This document shows, piece by piece, positions 42,903 through 50,846 of a stretch of DNA of 64,000 nucleotides. The translations under genes and the position numbers were made by a program. This stretch comes from Yoonia sp035117555 (lineage in GTDB: Bacteria; Pseudomonadota; Alphaproteobacteria; Rhodobacterales; Rhodobacteraceae), in assembly GCF_035117555.1 (NCBI RefSeq), contig NZ_JAYKPK010000005.1:62001-126000 (forward strand). Reading direction: 5' to 3'. The notes under the pieces are model-generated. The model did not search any database, was not told where the DNA came from, and worked only from the letters and a program-made list of their open reading frames with translations. The stretch's first letter is position 1. Every line of letters begins with the position of its first letter.

Positions 42903-45209
42903 TTACCCGCATTTCGAATGGCCGCACGACCCGCAGGTCATGCAGCCTTCAACCATTCGCAGGTCATAGGATCCACAGGATGGACAAGCCTTGCCGCGTT
43001 TGCCGCCAAGGCTGACGACATCTGCCGTGGGGTCGGTTTTCAGACCCATGCCCTCGCCCGCCAGAAAACCGATGGAGACCATGTGCTGTTCGATCACCCC
43101 GCCAATTGCAGCAAGGATAGACGGGACATATTTGCCCTGCATCCATGCGCCGCCGCGCGGATCGAACACGGCTTTCAGCTCTTCCACCACAAATGTGACG
43201 TCCCCGCCGCGCCGGAACACGGCCGAGATCATCCGCGTGAGCGCGACGGTCCAGGCGAAATGTTCCATATTCTTGGAATTGATGAAAATCTCGAACGGGC
43301 GGCGGTGGCCCGCGACGACCAGATCATTGATCGTGATGTAGATCGCATGGTTGCTGTCGGGCCATTTGAGTTTGTAGGTCGCACCTTCCAACTCCTGTGG
43401 CCGGTCGAGCGGTTCGCTCATATAGACCACTTCGCCGCTGGGGGCGGTGACATCAGATTCTTCCGGGTCGCCTCCGGCGGGAGTATTTTCGGAAATAAGA
43501 AGCGCTGGTTTTTCTTCGGAGACCGACAGGACAGAACCGGTCACGTCATTGGGCCGGTATGTCGTGCAGCCTTTGCAGCCTTGGTCCCAGGCGGCCATAT
43601 AGACCTCTTTGAAGGCGTCGAAGCTGATATCTTCAGGGCAGTTGATGGTTTTGGAAATGCTGCTGTCGATCCATTTCTGTGCGGCGGCCTGCATGCGGAC
43701 GTGATCGAGCGGGGCCAGCGTTTGCGCATTGACGAAGTAATCGGGCAAGGGAGTGTCGCCTTTCAGGTCGCGCCACATTTTCACGGCGTAATCGACGACC
43801 TCTTCCTCGGTCTTGGTGCCGTCTTTTTGCAAAACCTTGCGGGTATAGGCATAGGCAAAGACCGGCTCGATCCCCGATGAGACATTGCCTGCGTAAAGGC
43901 TGATCGTCCCGGTCGGCGCGATGGATGTCAGCAGCGCGTTACGGATACCATGTTCACGGATCGCATCGCGCACGTCATCATCCATCTGCTGCATGGCACC
44001 GCTGGCGAGGTATTTGTCAGCATCGAACAGCGGGAAGGCACCTTTTTCTTTGGCGAGGTCCACCGAAGCAAGGTAAGAGGCCCGCGCGATCGCATGCATC
44101 CATTTGTCGGTCTGGGCTGCCGCCTCTTCCGAGCCATAGCGCAACCCGACCATCAGCAAAGCATCTGCAAGACCGGTCACACCCAGCCCGATGCGGCGCT
44201 TATTCTTCGCCTCTTCCTGCTGCGCGGGCAGCGGAAAGCGCGATGCATCCACCACATTGTCCATCATCCGCACGGCGGTGGCGACCAGATCGGTCAGCGC
44301 GGCGCCGTCCAGTTGCGCGCTATCGCCGAACGGATCGCTGACCAGCCGCGCCATATTGATCGAGCCCAACAGACACGCGCCATAAGGTGGCAGGGGCTGT
44401 TCACCGCAAGGGTTCGTCGCAGCGATGGTTTCGCAATAGTTGAGGTTGTTCATCTGGTTGATGCGGTCGATGAAGATCACGCCCGGTTCGGCATAATCAT
44501 AGGTCGATTGCATGATCGTATCCCACAGGTCACGCGCCTTGATCGTCCGGTAAACCTGCCCGCCAAATACCAGATCCCAATCGCCATCCGATTTGACCGC
44601 CGCCATGAACGGATCGGTGATCAGCACCGACATGTTGAACATGCGCAGGCGCGCGGGGTCGGATTTGGCGGTGATGAACGCCTCGATATCCGGGTGATCG
44701 CAGCGCATCACGGCCATCATCGCGCCACGGCGCGAGCCTGCCGACATGATCGTGCGGCACATCGCGTCCCAGACATCCATGAAGGACAAGGGACCAGAGG
44801 CATCGGCGGCAACACCCAGCACGGAGGCACCTTTGGGCCGGATCGTGCTGAAATCATAGCCGATGCCGCCGCCTTGCTGCATGGTCAGAGCGGCCTCTTT
44901 CAGCATGTCGAAAATGCCGCCCATGCTGTCAGGCACGGTGCCCATAACGAAACAATTGAACAAGGTGACCGAGCGTGCGGTCCCGGCACCTGCGGTGATC
45001 CGGCCTGCGGGCAGATATTTGAAATCGGCCAGAGCGTCGTAGAATTTGCCTTCCCAAGCCTTTGGATCCGCCTCGACCACGGCCAGGGATTTGGCGATGC
45101 GCTGCCATGTATCCTCGACCGTTTCATCGATGGCGGTGCCATCCGCGGCTTTGAAACGATATTTCATATCCCAGATTTGTTCGGCGATGGGGGCGGTGAA
45201 ATGGGACAT
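42903..45209 (-). CDS. nrdJ: NrdJ, B12-dependent class II ribonucleotide reductase
   Basis: A 768-residue class II reductase. ATNPCGEQPLPPYGACLLG is the catalytic NPCGEQ loop, and FNCFVMGTVPDSMGGIFDM and GGGIGYDFSTIRPKG are family segments. A TSCPD-type domain and the C-terminal zinc-like tail CPSCGSYDLRM with CMTCGSCGHSKCG follow. It makes deoxyribonucleotides with adenosylcobalamin, independent of oxygen. The start MSHFTAPIAEQIWDMKYR (45209) matches the expected family N-terminus; two earlier ATGs are in frame. Residues about 569-580 are encoded by a dispersed repeat. Confidence 0.94.
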   Translation of the reverse strand: MSHFTAPIAEQIWDMKYRFKAADGTAIDETVEDTWQRIAKSLAVVEADPKAWEGKFYDALADFKYLPAGRITAGAGTARSVTLFNCFVMGTVPDSMGGIFDMLKEAALTMQQGGGIGYDFSTIRPKGASVLGVAADASGPLSFMDVWDAMCRTIMSAGSRRGAMMAVMRCDHPDIEAFITAKSDPARLRMFNMSVLITDPFMAAVKSDGDWDLVFGGQVYRTIKARDLWDTIMQSTYDYAEPGVIFIDRINQMNNLNYCETIAATNPCGEQPLPPYGACLLGSINMARLVSDPFGDSAQLDGAALTDLVATAVRMMDNVVDASRFPLPAQQEEAKNKRRIGLGVTGLADALLMVGLRYGSEEAAAQTDKWMHAIARASYLASVDLAKEKGAFPLFDADKYLASGAMQQMDDDVRDAIREHGIRNALLTSIAPTGTISLYAGNVSSGIEPVFAYAYTRKVLQKDGTKTEEEVVDYAVKMWRDLKGDTPLPDYFVNAQTLAPLDHVRMQAAAQKWIDSSISKTINCPEDISFDAFKEVYMAAWDQGCKGCTTYRPNDVTGSVLSVSEEKPALLISENTPAGGDPEESDVTAPSGEVVYMSEPLDRPQELEGATYKLKWPDSNHAIYITINDLVVAGHRRPFEIFINSKNMEHFAWTVALTRMISAVFRRGGDVTFVVEELKAVFDPRGGAWMQGKYVPSILAAIGGVIEQHMVSIGFLAGEGMGLKTDPTADVVSLGGKRGKACPSCGSYDLRMVEGCMTCGSCGHSKCG
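43470..43503 (+). repeat. dispersed repeat, copy B, inside nrdJ
   Basis: GCCTCCGGCGGGAGTATTTT, then CGGAAATAAGAAG. The first 19 bases match copies A and C apart from the GAGTATTT variant. The tail GGAAATAAGAAG matches copy D, reversed. Within nrdJ, on the other strand, it is translated as LLISENTPAGG in the linker between the catalytic and TSCPD-like parts. Confidence 0.75.
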
Positions 45210-45403
45210 GGGATGTGCTTTCATGCTGGCGGACACGGCGTCTGTGCGTCATGTTAGGCGAGTTGACGAGATTCTGGAACGGTCTTCTAGACCGCAAGAT
45301 GTAGTGGTTTCAACCGGCATTATCCTTGATCGTTCATATATTTTGTCGCACCCTTGTCATGCGGGATTGCGGCCTTATTTCGACCTTATCCCGGGGGGGA
45401 TAG

Positions 45404-45835
45404 ATGACCAAACTTGTTCACTTGCTGAAACTTTCGGTTGGCACTGAAGATATGGCCGATCTTGCCGCTTGGCAGGCGACAGGGCGCGCGCAGACCGATG
45501 ATGGGCTGCCGCGCCACATCACCCGGATGTGGCCCAAGCGCGCGGAAGAAATCCTGAATGGCGGGTCAATCTATTGGGTGATCAAAGGGGTGATCCTGTG
45601 CCGTCAGCCAATCCTGCGGCTGGATGAATATTTCGGCGGGGATGATATTCGGCGTTGTGCGATTGTCTGCAAACCTGGCCTAATCCGTGTTGCCGCGACG
45701 CCCAAACGTGCGTTTCAAGGCTGGCGTTATCTGCCGGTGGCCGACGCCCCCGATGATCTGCCCGAGGGCCGGCAGCATGAAGAGGCGCTGCCGCCGGAAT
45801 TGTCCAAAGCACTGGCCGCGATCGGCGTCCGCTGA
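45404..45835 (+). CDS. DUF1489 family protein
   Basis: A 143-residue protein with the DUF1489 pattern: LVHLLKLSVGTEDMADLAAW, then the central GGSIYWVIKGVILCRQPIL and RRCAIVCKPGLIRVAATPKR. Function is unknown. The ribosome site is a run of seven G residues close to the ATG. It stands alone, diverging from nrdJ across a 194-base gap that holds a small palindrome (GGTCT-TCT-AGACC at 45281-45293). Confidence 0.85.
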   Translation: MTKLVHLLKLSVGTEDMADLAAWQATGRAQTDDGLPRHITRMWPKRAEEILNGGSIYWVIKGVILCRQPILRLDEYFGGDDIRRCAIVCKPGLIRVAATPKRAFQGWRYLPVADAPDDLPEGRQHEEALPPELSKALAAIGVR

Positions 45836-45995
45836 ACGACCGAATAGACTCAGCGTCGCGCTCGCCGCGCCGCAAATCACGCAGGACGGGACGGGTTGAT
45901 CAGCGCCGCCGCGCAAAGGCAGTTTTACGTCGCAATGTGACATTGTATCGCGCCGCGATCCGGCTAATCTGCGGCCAATTGTCAAAGGCCGCCCC

Positions 45996-47216
45996 ATGCA
46001 TGAACGTCGAATTCCCGAATGGCTGCGCCATGCGCCTGCCCCTTCCGTGCGCGGCTTTGCAAGTCTTGCCGCGACCGAGGCTGTGGCGCGCGGCATCCTG
46101 ATCTCGGTCTTTCCGCTGGCGATGTATAATGCTTTGCAGGATGCGCAGGTGATCTCTGAGGCTTACTTCGTCATCGGCCTCATCTCGCTGATCACTGGCC
46201 TGATGGTGCCTTATGTCGTGCGTTTCCTGCCCCGGCGCTGGGCCTATCTGATCGGCGCGAGCCTGTTCGTGATCGGGTCGCTGCTGGCCGCGACCGGATC
46301 GCCGATGGCGGTGGTCTTGGGGCTGGGGCTGAACACGATGTCCACGGTCATCACCTTTGTCTGTTTCAACGCCTATGTGATGGATTACATCGCCAAAATC
46401 CAACTGGGCCGGCTGGAAACCTCGCGCCTGTTTTACAGCGCGGCGGGCTGGACAATTGGCCCGGCGCTTGGTGTCACGCTTTATGTCTGGTGGGCCCCCG
46501 CCCCGTTCCTGATCGCGGCACTGGCCGCCACGACGATGTTGGTGTTGTTTTTCTGGATGCGGTTGGGCAACGGCAAGCTGATCACCAAAAGCAAACGGCC
46601 ACCAGCCAATCCTCTGGCCTTTCTGCCGCGCTTTGCCGCGCAGCCAAGGTTGGTGGCGGGCTGGCTTTTTGCGGTGATCCGGTCGGGCGGCTGGTGGGTC
46701 TATATCGTCTATCTGCCGATCTATGCGATTGAAAACGGGCTGGGTGACCGGATCGGCGGGTTCGTCCTGTCGATGTCGAACGCAGCCCTGTTTGTCACGC
46801 CACTGATGCTGCGCTGGATGCAGAAACATTCGATCCGGCAGGCCGTGCGCACCGGCTTTGCCACGGCTGGTCTGTTATTCACTTTGGCTGGCTTGGCTGC
46901 GGGCTGGCCATTGCTGACGGTGCTGACACTGGTCGGCGGGTCATTCTTTCTGATCCTGCTGGATGTGTCGGGGGGTCTGCCGTTCCTGCTGGCGGTGAAA
47001 CCATCGGAACGGACCGAGATGGCCGCCGTCTATGCCAGTTTCCGCGATGTCTCTGGCATCCTCGCCCCCGGCACGGCTTGGCTGGTCCTGCTGACCCTGC
47101 CAGTCTCGGGCGTTTTCGCGGCCTCTGGCATCAGCTTGCTGGCCGCTTGGGTGCTATCGCGTAAGGTGCATCCGCGCCTTGGGCAGGCGCGGATCGCGCT
47201 TTCGCCTGCGGAATGA
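45996..47216 (+). CDS. MFS-superfamily transporter
   Basis: A 406-residue membrane protein with about 12 helices. LISLITGLMVPYVVRFLPRR is a loop-2-like motif. The N-terminus (MHERRIPEWLRHAPAPSVRG) is cytoplasmic. Substrate unknown. It ends at the base before the convergent hisG stop. Confidence 0.85.
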   Translation: MHERRIPEWLRHAPAPSVRGFASLAATEAVARGILISVFPLAMYNALQDAQVISEAYFVIGLISLITGLMVPYVVRFLPRRWAYLIGASLFVIGSLLAATGSPMAVVLGLGLNTMSTVITFVCFNAYVMDYIAKIQLGRLETSRLFYSAAGWTIGPALGVTLYVWWAPAPFLIAALAATTMLVLFFWMRLGNGKLITKSKRPPANPLAFLPRFAAQPRLVAGWLFAVIRSGGWWVYIVYLPIYAIENGLGDRIGGFVLSMSNAALFVTPLMLRWMQKHSIRQAVRTGFATAGLLFTLAGLAAGWPLLTVLTLVGGSFFLILLDVSGGLPFLLAVKPSERTEMAAVYASFRDVSGILAPGTAWLVLLTLPVSGVFAASGISLLAAWVLSRKVHPRLGQARIALSPAE

Positions 47217-47906
47217 TCAGATATCCAGCGTGTTCAGCAGCGTCTTGAGCGTCTTGCGCTGCACATCCGTCCAGTCCGACCGTTTGCCGCGGAACAAGGT
47301 CGCCTGCGACGCATGGATCAGCCCATCCGACAGGATCTTCAGCCCGTTGGCGCGCAGGGTTTCCCCGGTCGAGGTGATATCGGCAATCGCCTCGGCGGTT
47401 TCGTTCTTGACGGTGCCTTCGGTTGCACCTTGGCTATCGACCAATTGATAATCCGCCACCCCGGCATCGCGCAGGAAATCGCGCACCAGCCGATGATATT
47501 TCGTGGCAATCCGCAAACGGAACCCATGTTTCGCGCGAAAGGCAGCAGCGACCGCATCCAGATCATCCAGCGTATCGACATCGACCCAGGCCTGCGGCAC
47601 CGCGATCACCAGATCCGCCCCGCCAAAACCCATCGGGGCCAGTTCCGTCACCCGGCTGCCCCAATTCACCAGCTTTTCATGCACCAGATCAGACCCGGTT
47701 ACCCCCAACTGGATATTGCCCAGCGCCAATTCACGCGGGATTTCCCCTGCCGACAACAGCACCAGTTCGATCCCGTCGATCCCATCGACAGCACCGGCAT
47801 ATTCACGCTCTGACCCCGCCTTGCGCAGGGTCACGCCGCGCGCGCCGAACCAGTCAAAGGTCTTTTCCATCAGCCGCCCTTTGGACGGCACCCCGAGTTT
47901 CAGCAT
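47217..47906 (-). CDS. hisG: HisG, short-form ATP phosphoribosyltransferase
   Basis: A 229-residue short HisG. LKLGVPSKGRLMEKTFDWFG starts the protein. ATKYHRLVRDFLRDAG and the phosphate-binding segment GATEGTVKNETAEAIADITS (first 20 residues of the loop) are typical. Short HisG lacks the regulatory domain and needs HisZ, encoded directly upstream. It carries out the first step of histidine synthesis. The start overlaps hisZ by seven bases. Confidence 0.95.
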   Translation of the reverse strand: MLKLGVPSKGRLMEKTFDWFGARGVTLRKAGSEREYAGAVDGIDGIELVLLSAGEIPRELALGNIQLGVTGSDLVHEKLVNWGSRVTELAPMGFGGADLVIAVPQAWVDVDTLDDLDAVAAAFRAKHGFRLRIATKYHRLVRDFLRDAGVADYQLVDSQGATEGTVKNETAEAIADITSTGETLRANGLKILSDGLIHASQATLFRGKRSDWTDVQRKTLKTLLNTLDI

Positions 47907-48979
47907 TTGCCCACCTCCAGCGCCAGATCGGGGCGGATCACACCGCCCACCGCAGGCACGGCGCGCCCCTGCCCCAACCGTGCGGTCAGCGCGTCATAGC
48001 GCCCGCCCGTGGCGATGGGCGGCAATTCGGGCCGGTCGCTGGCATAAAAGCCGAACACGAACCCGTCGTAATATTCCAACGATGTGCGACCATAGCTGCC
48101 CTCAAATTCCAGCGCATCAACATCAACGCCGCGCGCGGAAAGTGCGTTCAACCGCGCCTCCATCCGCCGCACGGCGCTGCCGATGGCGGGCATGTCGACG
48201 GCGATATCGCGCAACACGCTCAGCGCATCTGTGCTCGTCGCGCGCAGGCCAAGGATCGCATCGATCAAGGCGATCTCATCCGCAGCCAAAGGTGCCGCTT
48301 GCGCATCCGCGCGCAAAGCGGCGATACGCGCGGCTACTTCAGCCCTGCTGCGCAACCCGATATTGGCACCGGAGGCGACGAATGGATCAGCGGCTTGCAG
48401 CAAGGCCTGCCGCGCCACCGGCACCTCGCCCGATCCATAGCGACGCAGCAGCGTACGAAACCGTGATGGCCGCCAGATATGCCGCAGCAAGGCCGCTTTG
48501 CGGTCATCTGTGGTGCGCAGGCCCCGCACGGCGGCCATCAACACGCCGATATCGCCGGTGGCCGCCCGCAGGGGCAGCCCGGCCAGACCTTCGGCAATCA
48601 CGGCAAAGACTTCGGCATCGGCGGCGGCGGGGTTCTGGCCGTCGAACACCTCATAGCCGGTCTGGACGAATTCATTGGCGCGGGTCTCGTCATTTTCCTG
48701 CTTGCGGAACACCTTGCCGGAATAGGTATAGCGCGCAGGATCAGCATCGGTTTCCATATGCATCTGCACCACCGGCACGGTGAAATCCGGGCGCAGCACC
48801 ATCTCGCCCCGCAAGGGATCGGCTGTCAGATAAGCACGGGCGCGGATATCCTCGCCGTAAAGATCGAGCAGCAGATCAGCGGGTTGCAGCACGTCAGCCT
48901 TAACCACGACAGCGCCTTGCGCGGCAAAGTGATCGCGCAGGCGGCGCGCCTCTTTCAATGTTGCGGGCGAGGTCGGCAT
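47900..48979 (-). CDS. hisZ: HisZ, regulatory subunit of ATP phosphoribosyltransferase
   Basis: A 359-residue HisRS-like protein without tRNA-synthetase activity. It has RPDFTVPVVQMHME and the motif 3-like IATGGRYDALTARLG, but lacks the full histidyl-tRNA motifs. It partners the short HisG to form the active, histidine-regulated enzyme. It overlaps hisS by one base (TGATG). Confidence 0.93.
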   Translation of the reverse strand: MPTSPATLKEARRLRDHFAAQGAVVVKADVLQPADLLLDLYGEDIRARAYLTADPLRGEMVLRPDFTVPVVQMHMETDADPARYTYSGKVFRKQENDETRANEFVQTGYEVFDGQNPAAADAEVFAVIAEGLAGLPLRAATGDIGVLMAAVRGLRTTDDRKAALLRHIWRPSRFRTLLRRYGSGEVPVARQALLQAADPFVASGANIGLRSRAEVAARIAALRADAQAAPLAADEIALIDAILGLRATSTDALSVLRDIAVDMPAIGSAVRRMEARLNALSARGVDVDALEFEGSYGRTSLEYYDGFVFGFYASDRPELPPIATGGRYDALTARLGQGRAVPAVGGVIRPDLALEVGKC

Positions 48980-50457
48980 CAGCTCTGTCCATCCAGAATA
49001 GCCCGGACCTTCGCGACCATCTGGTCACGCGGCACGGCATATTGGCTGGGCCGGTCTTTCCATTCCTCCAGCGTCGCATTCTGCGCGATCTGCGCACCAA
49101 GGATCAAATCCTTGATCTGTACGATACCCTGATCAAACTCATCCCCGCCCGCGATGATCGCGACGGGAGAGGCGCGTTTATCGGCATATTTCAACTGATT
49201 GCCAAAGTTCTTGGGGTTGCCCAGATAAACCTCGGCCCGGATCCCCGCATTGCGCAATTCCGCAACCATGGTCTGATAATCAGCCATCCGCGCGCGGTCC
49301 ATGACGGTGACGATGACAGGGCCTGCCGCCTTGCTCTCGATCCGCCCGGTAGCGCGCAAAGCGGCCAGCAAGCGGTCAACGCCGATGGAGACACCGGTGG
49401 CTGGCACCTCTTGCCCGGTGAAACGCTTGACCAGATCATCATAGCGCCCGCCCCCCGCGACCGAGCCGAAATTGCGCGGACGGCCCTTTTCATCGGTGAC
49501 TTCGAAGGTCAGTTCGGCCTCGTAAACGGGGCCGGTGTAATAGCCGAGGCCGCGCACGACAGATGGGTCGATGACGATGCGGTCGGGGCCGTAACTCTGC
49601 GCCGTCAGCAGATCGGCGATCTCTTCAAGTTCCGCGACACCGGCGACACCAATGGGCGATCCGGCAACCAGTTCAGCCAGACGTGCGACAGTGTCAGCGC
49701 CGGTGTCGCGCTTGGCTTCCATGAAACCGATCACGACATCGGCCTGTGTCTCCGACAACCCCGCGCCCTTTGTGAAATCCCCGCTCTCATCCTTGCGCCC
49801 TACGCCCAGCAGCGCGCGCACACCGTCCATCCCCAGCCGGTCCAGCTTGTCAATCGCGCGCAGCACGATCCCGCGTTCCGCTTCCTTGTCTTCCCCCGAC
49901 AGGCCCGCGACTTCCAGCACCCCATTCAGCACCTTGCGGTTATTCACCCTAATCACGTAATCCCCGCGCGCGATCCCGACCTCTTCCAGACAATCGGCGA
50001 GCATCGCACAAATCTCGGCATCCGCTGCTATACTGGCCGCGCCCACAGTATCCGCATCACATTGATAAAACTGCCGGAACCGCCCCGGCCCCGGCTTTTC
50101 ATTGCGCCAGACCGGGCCCATCGCATAGCGGCGATAAGGCGAGGGCAAATCATTGCGATATTGCGCCGCCACCCGCGCAAGCGGTGCGGTCAGATCATAG
50201 CGCAGCGCCAGCCAGTCGGCATCTTCCTGCCAGGCGAAAACCCCCTCATTCGGGCGGTCGACATCGGGCAGAAACTTGCCCAATGCCTCGACCGTCTCCA
50301 CCGCAGAGGTTTCCAGCGCATCAAAGCCATAGCGATGATAGACAGCGGCGATCTTGCCCAGCATGGCATTGCGTTCGGTCACATCCGCGCCGAAATAATC
50401 CTGAAACCCTTTGGGCGTCACGGCCTTGGGGCGGGGTTGCTTTTTGTCACTGGCCAT
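48979..50457 (-). CDS. hisS: HisS, histidyl-tRNA synthetase
   Basis: A 492-residue class II synthetase. Motif 2 region RYAMGPVWRNEKPGPGRFRQ, histidine-specific GGRYDDLVKRF and motif 3 GVSIGVDRLLAALR are present. A C-terminal anticodon-binding domain starts at about residue 370. It charges tRNA-His. Order hisS-hisZ-hisG is typical of Rhodobacterales. Confidence 0.96.
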   Translation of the reverse strand: MASDKKQPRPKAVTPKGFQDYFGADVTERNAMLGKIAAVYHRYGFDALETSAVETVEALGKFLPDVDRPNEGVFAWQEDADWLALRYDLTAPLARVAAQYRNDLPSPYRRYAMGPVWRNEKPGPGRFRQFYQCDADTVGAASIAADAEICAMLADCLEEVGIARGDYVIRVNNRKVLNGVLEVAGLSGEDKEAERGIVLRAIDKLDRLGMDGVRALLGVGRKDESGDFTKGAGLSETQADVVIGFMEAKRDTGADTVARLAELVAGSPIGVAGVAELEEIADLLTAQSYGPDRIVIDPSVVRGLGYYTGPVYEAELTFEVTDEKGRPRNFGSVAGGGRYDDLVKRFTGQEVPATGVSIGVDRLLAALRATGRIESKAAGPVIVTVMDRARMADYQTMVAELRNAGIRAEVYLGNPKNFGNQLKYADKRASPVAIIAGGDEFDQGIVQIKDLILGAQIAQNATLEEWKDRPSQYAVPRDQMVAKVRAILDGQS

Positions 50458-50542
50458 CGCGATGTCCTTTTGCTTTGGCGCCGTTTACCCCGACAGCATG
50501 ACAGGGGCAATGCAATGCAACAGCCCTGCGATCCCGCTTTCG

Positions 50543-50564
50543 CTTCTTATTTCCCAAAATACTC
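50543..50564 (-). repeat. dispersed repeat, copy D (partial)
   Basis: CTTCTTATTTCCCAAAATAC with TC following is the reverse complement of the tail of copy B, with one difference in 22 bases. The CCTCCGGCGG head is missing. It lies between hisS and slyX, close to the slyX leader. Confidence 0.65.
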
Positions 50565-50620
50565 AAAGACTGGCCTCGCCACAGGCTTTGCGCGCGCGCC
50601 AAGGCGGTGTATCAGGCGGC

Positions 50621-50824
50621 ATGAGCAATATCGAACATCTCGAAGAAAAAATCGCCCATCTGACGCGCAGCGTCGATGATCTGTCCGATATCGTCGCGCG
50701 GCAGGACAAGGAACTGACGCTGCTGACACGCCGGGTCGCGTTGTTGATGGAGCGCGAAGCGTCGCGTGATCTCGATGCTGGCGGCAGCGTTGCCTTGGCC
50801 GATCAGCGCCCGCCGCATTGGTAA
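50621..50824 (+). CDS. slyX: SlyX family protein
   Basis: A 67-residue coiled-coil protein. HLEEKIAHLTRSVDDLSDIV and VARQDKELTLLTRRVALLME form heptads, and the C-terminus ends DQRPPHW, the expected SlyX tail (usually PPHY/W). Function unknown. Its TAA stop is inside the palindrome at 50821-50846. Confidence 0.88.
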   Translation: MSNIEHLEEKIAHLTRSVDDLSDIVARQDKELTLLTRRVALLMEREASRDLDAGGSVALADQRPPHW

Positions 50825-50846
50825 GGTGGACCCAGGTCCACCTTAC
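50821..50846. repeat. palindrome supplying the stop codons of slyX and dnaE
   Basis: GTAAGGTGGACC, CA, GGTCCACCTTAC: a perfect 12-bp inverted repeat. The slyX TAA is 50822-50824 and the dnaE TAA is 50843-50845, so each arm carries the stop of one convergent gene. It may act as a bidirectional terminator and may be a repeated element in the genome. Confidence 0.78.

Noticed and set aside
45210..45403. Cobalamin riboswitch or NrdR boxes before nrdJ
   Set aside because: The 194-base spacer is too short for a typical cobalamin riboswitch plus expression platform, and I found no B12-box-like core or pair of NrdR boxes. Only a small GGTCT-TCT-AGACC palindrome is present.
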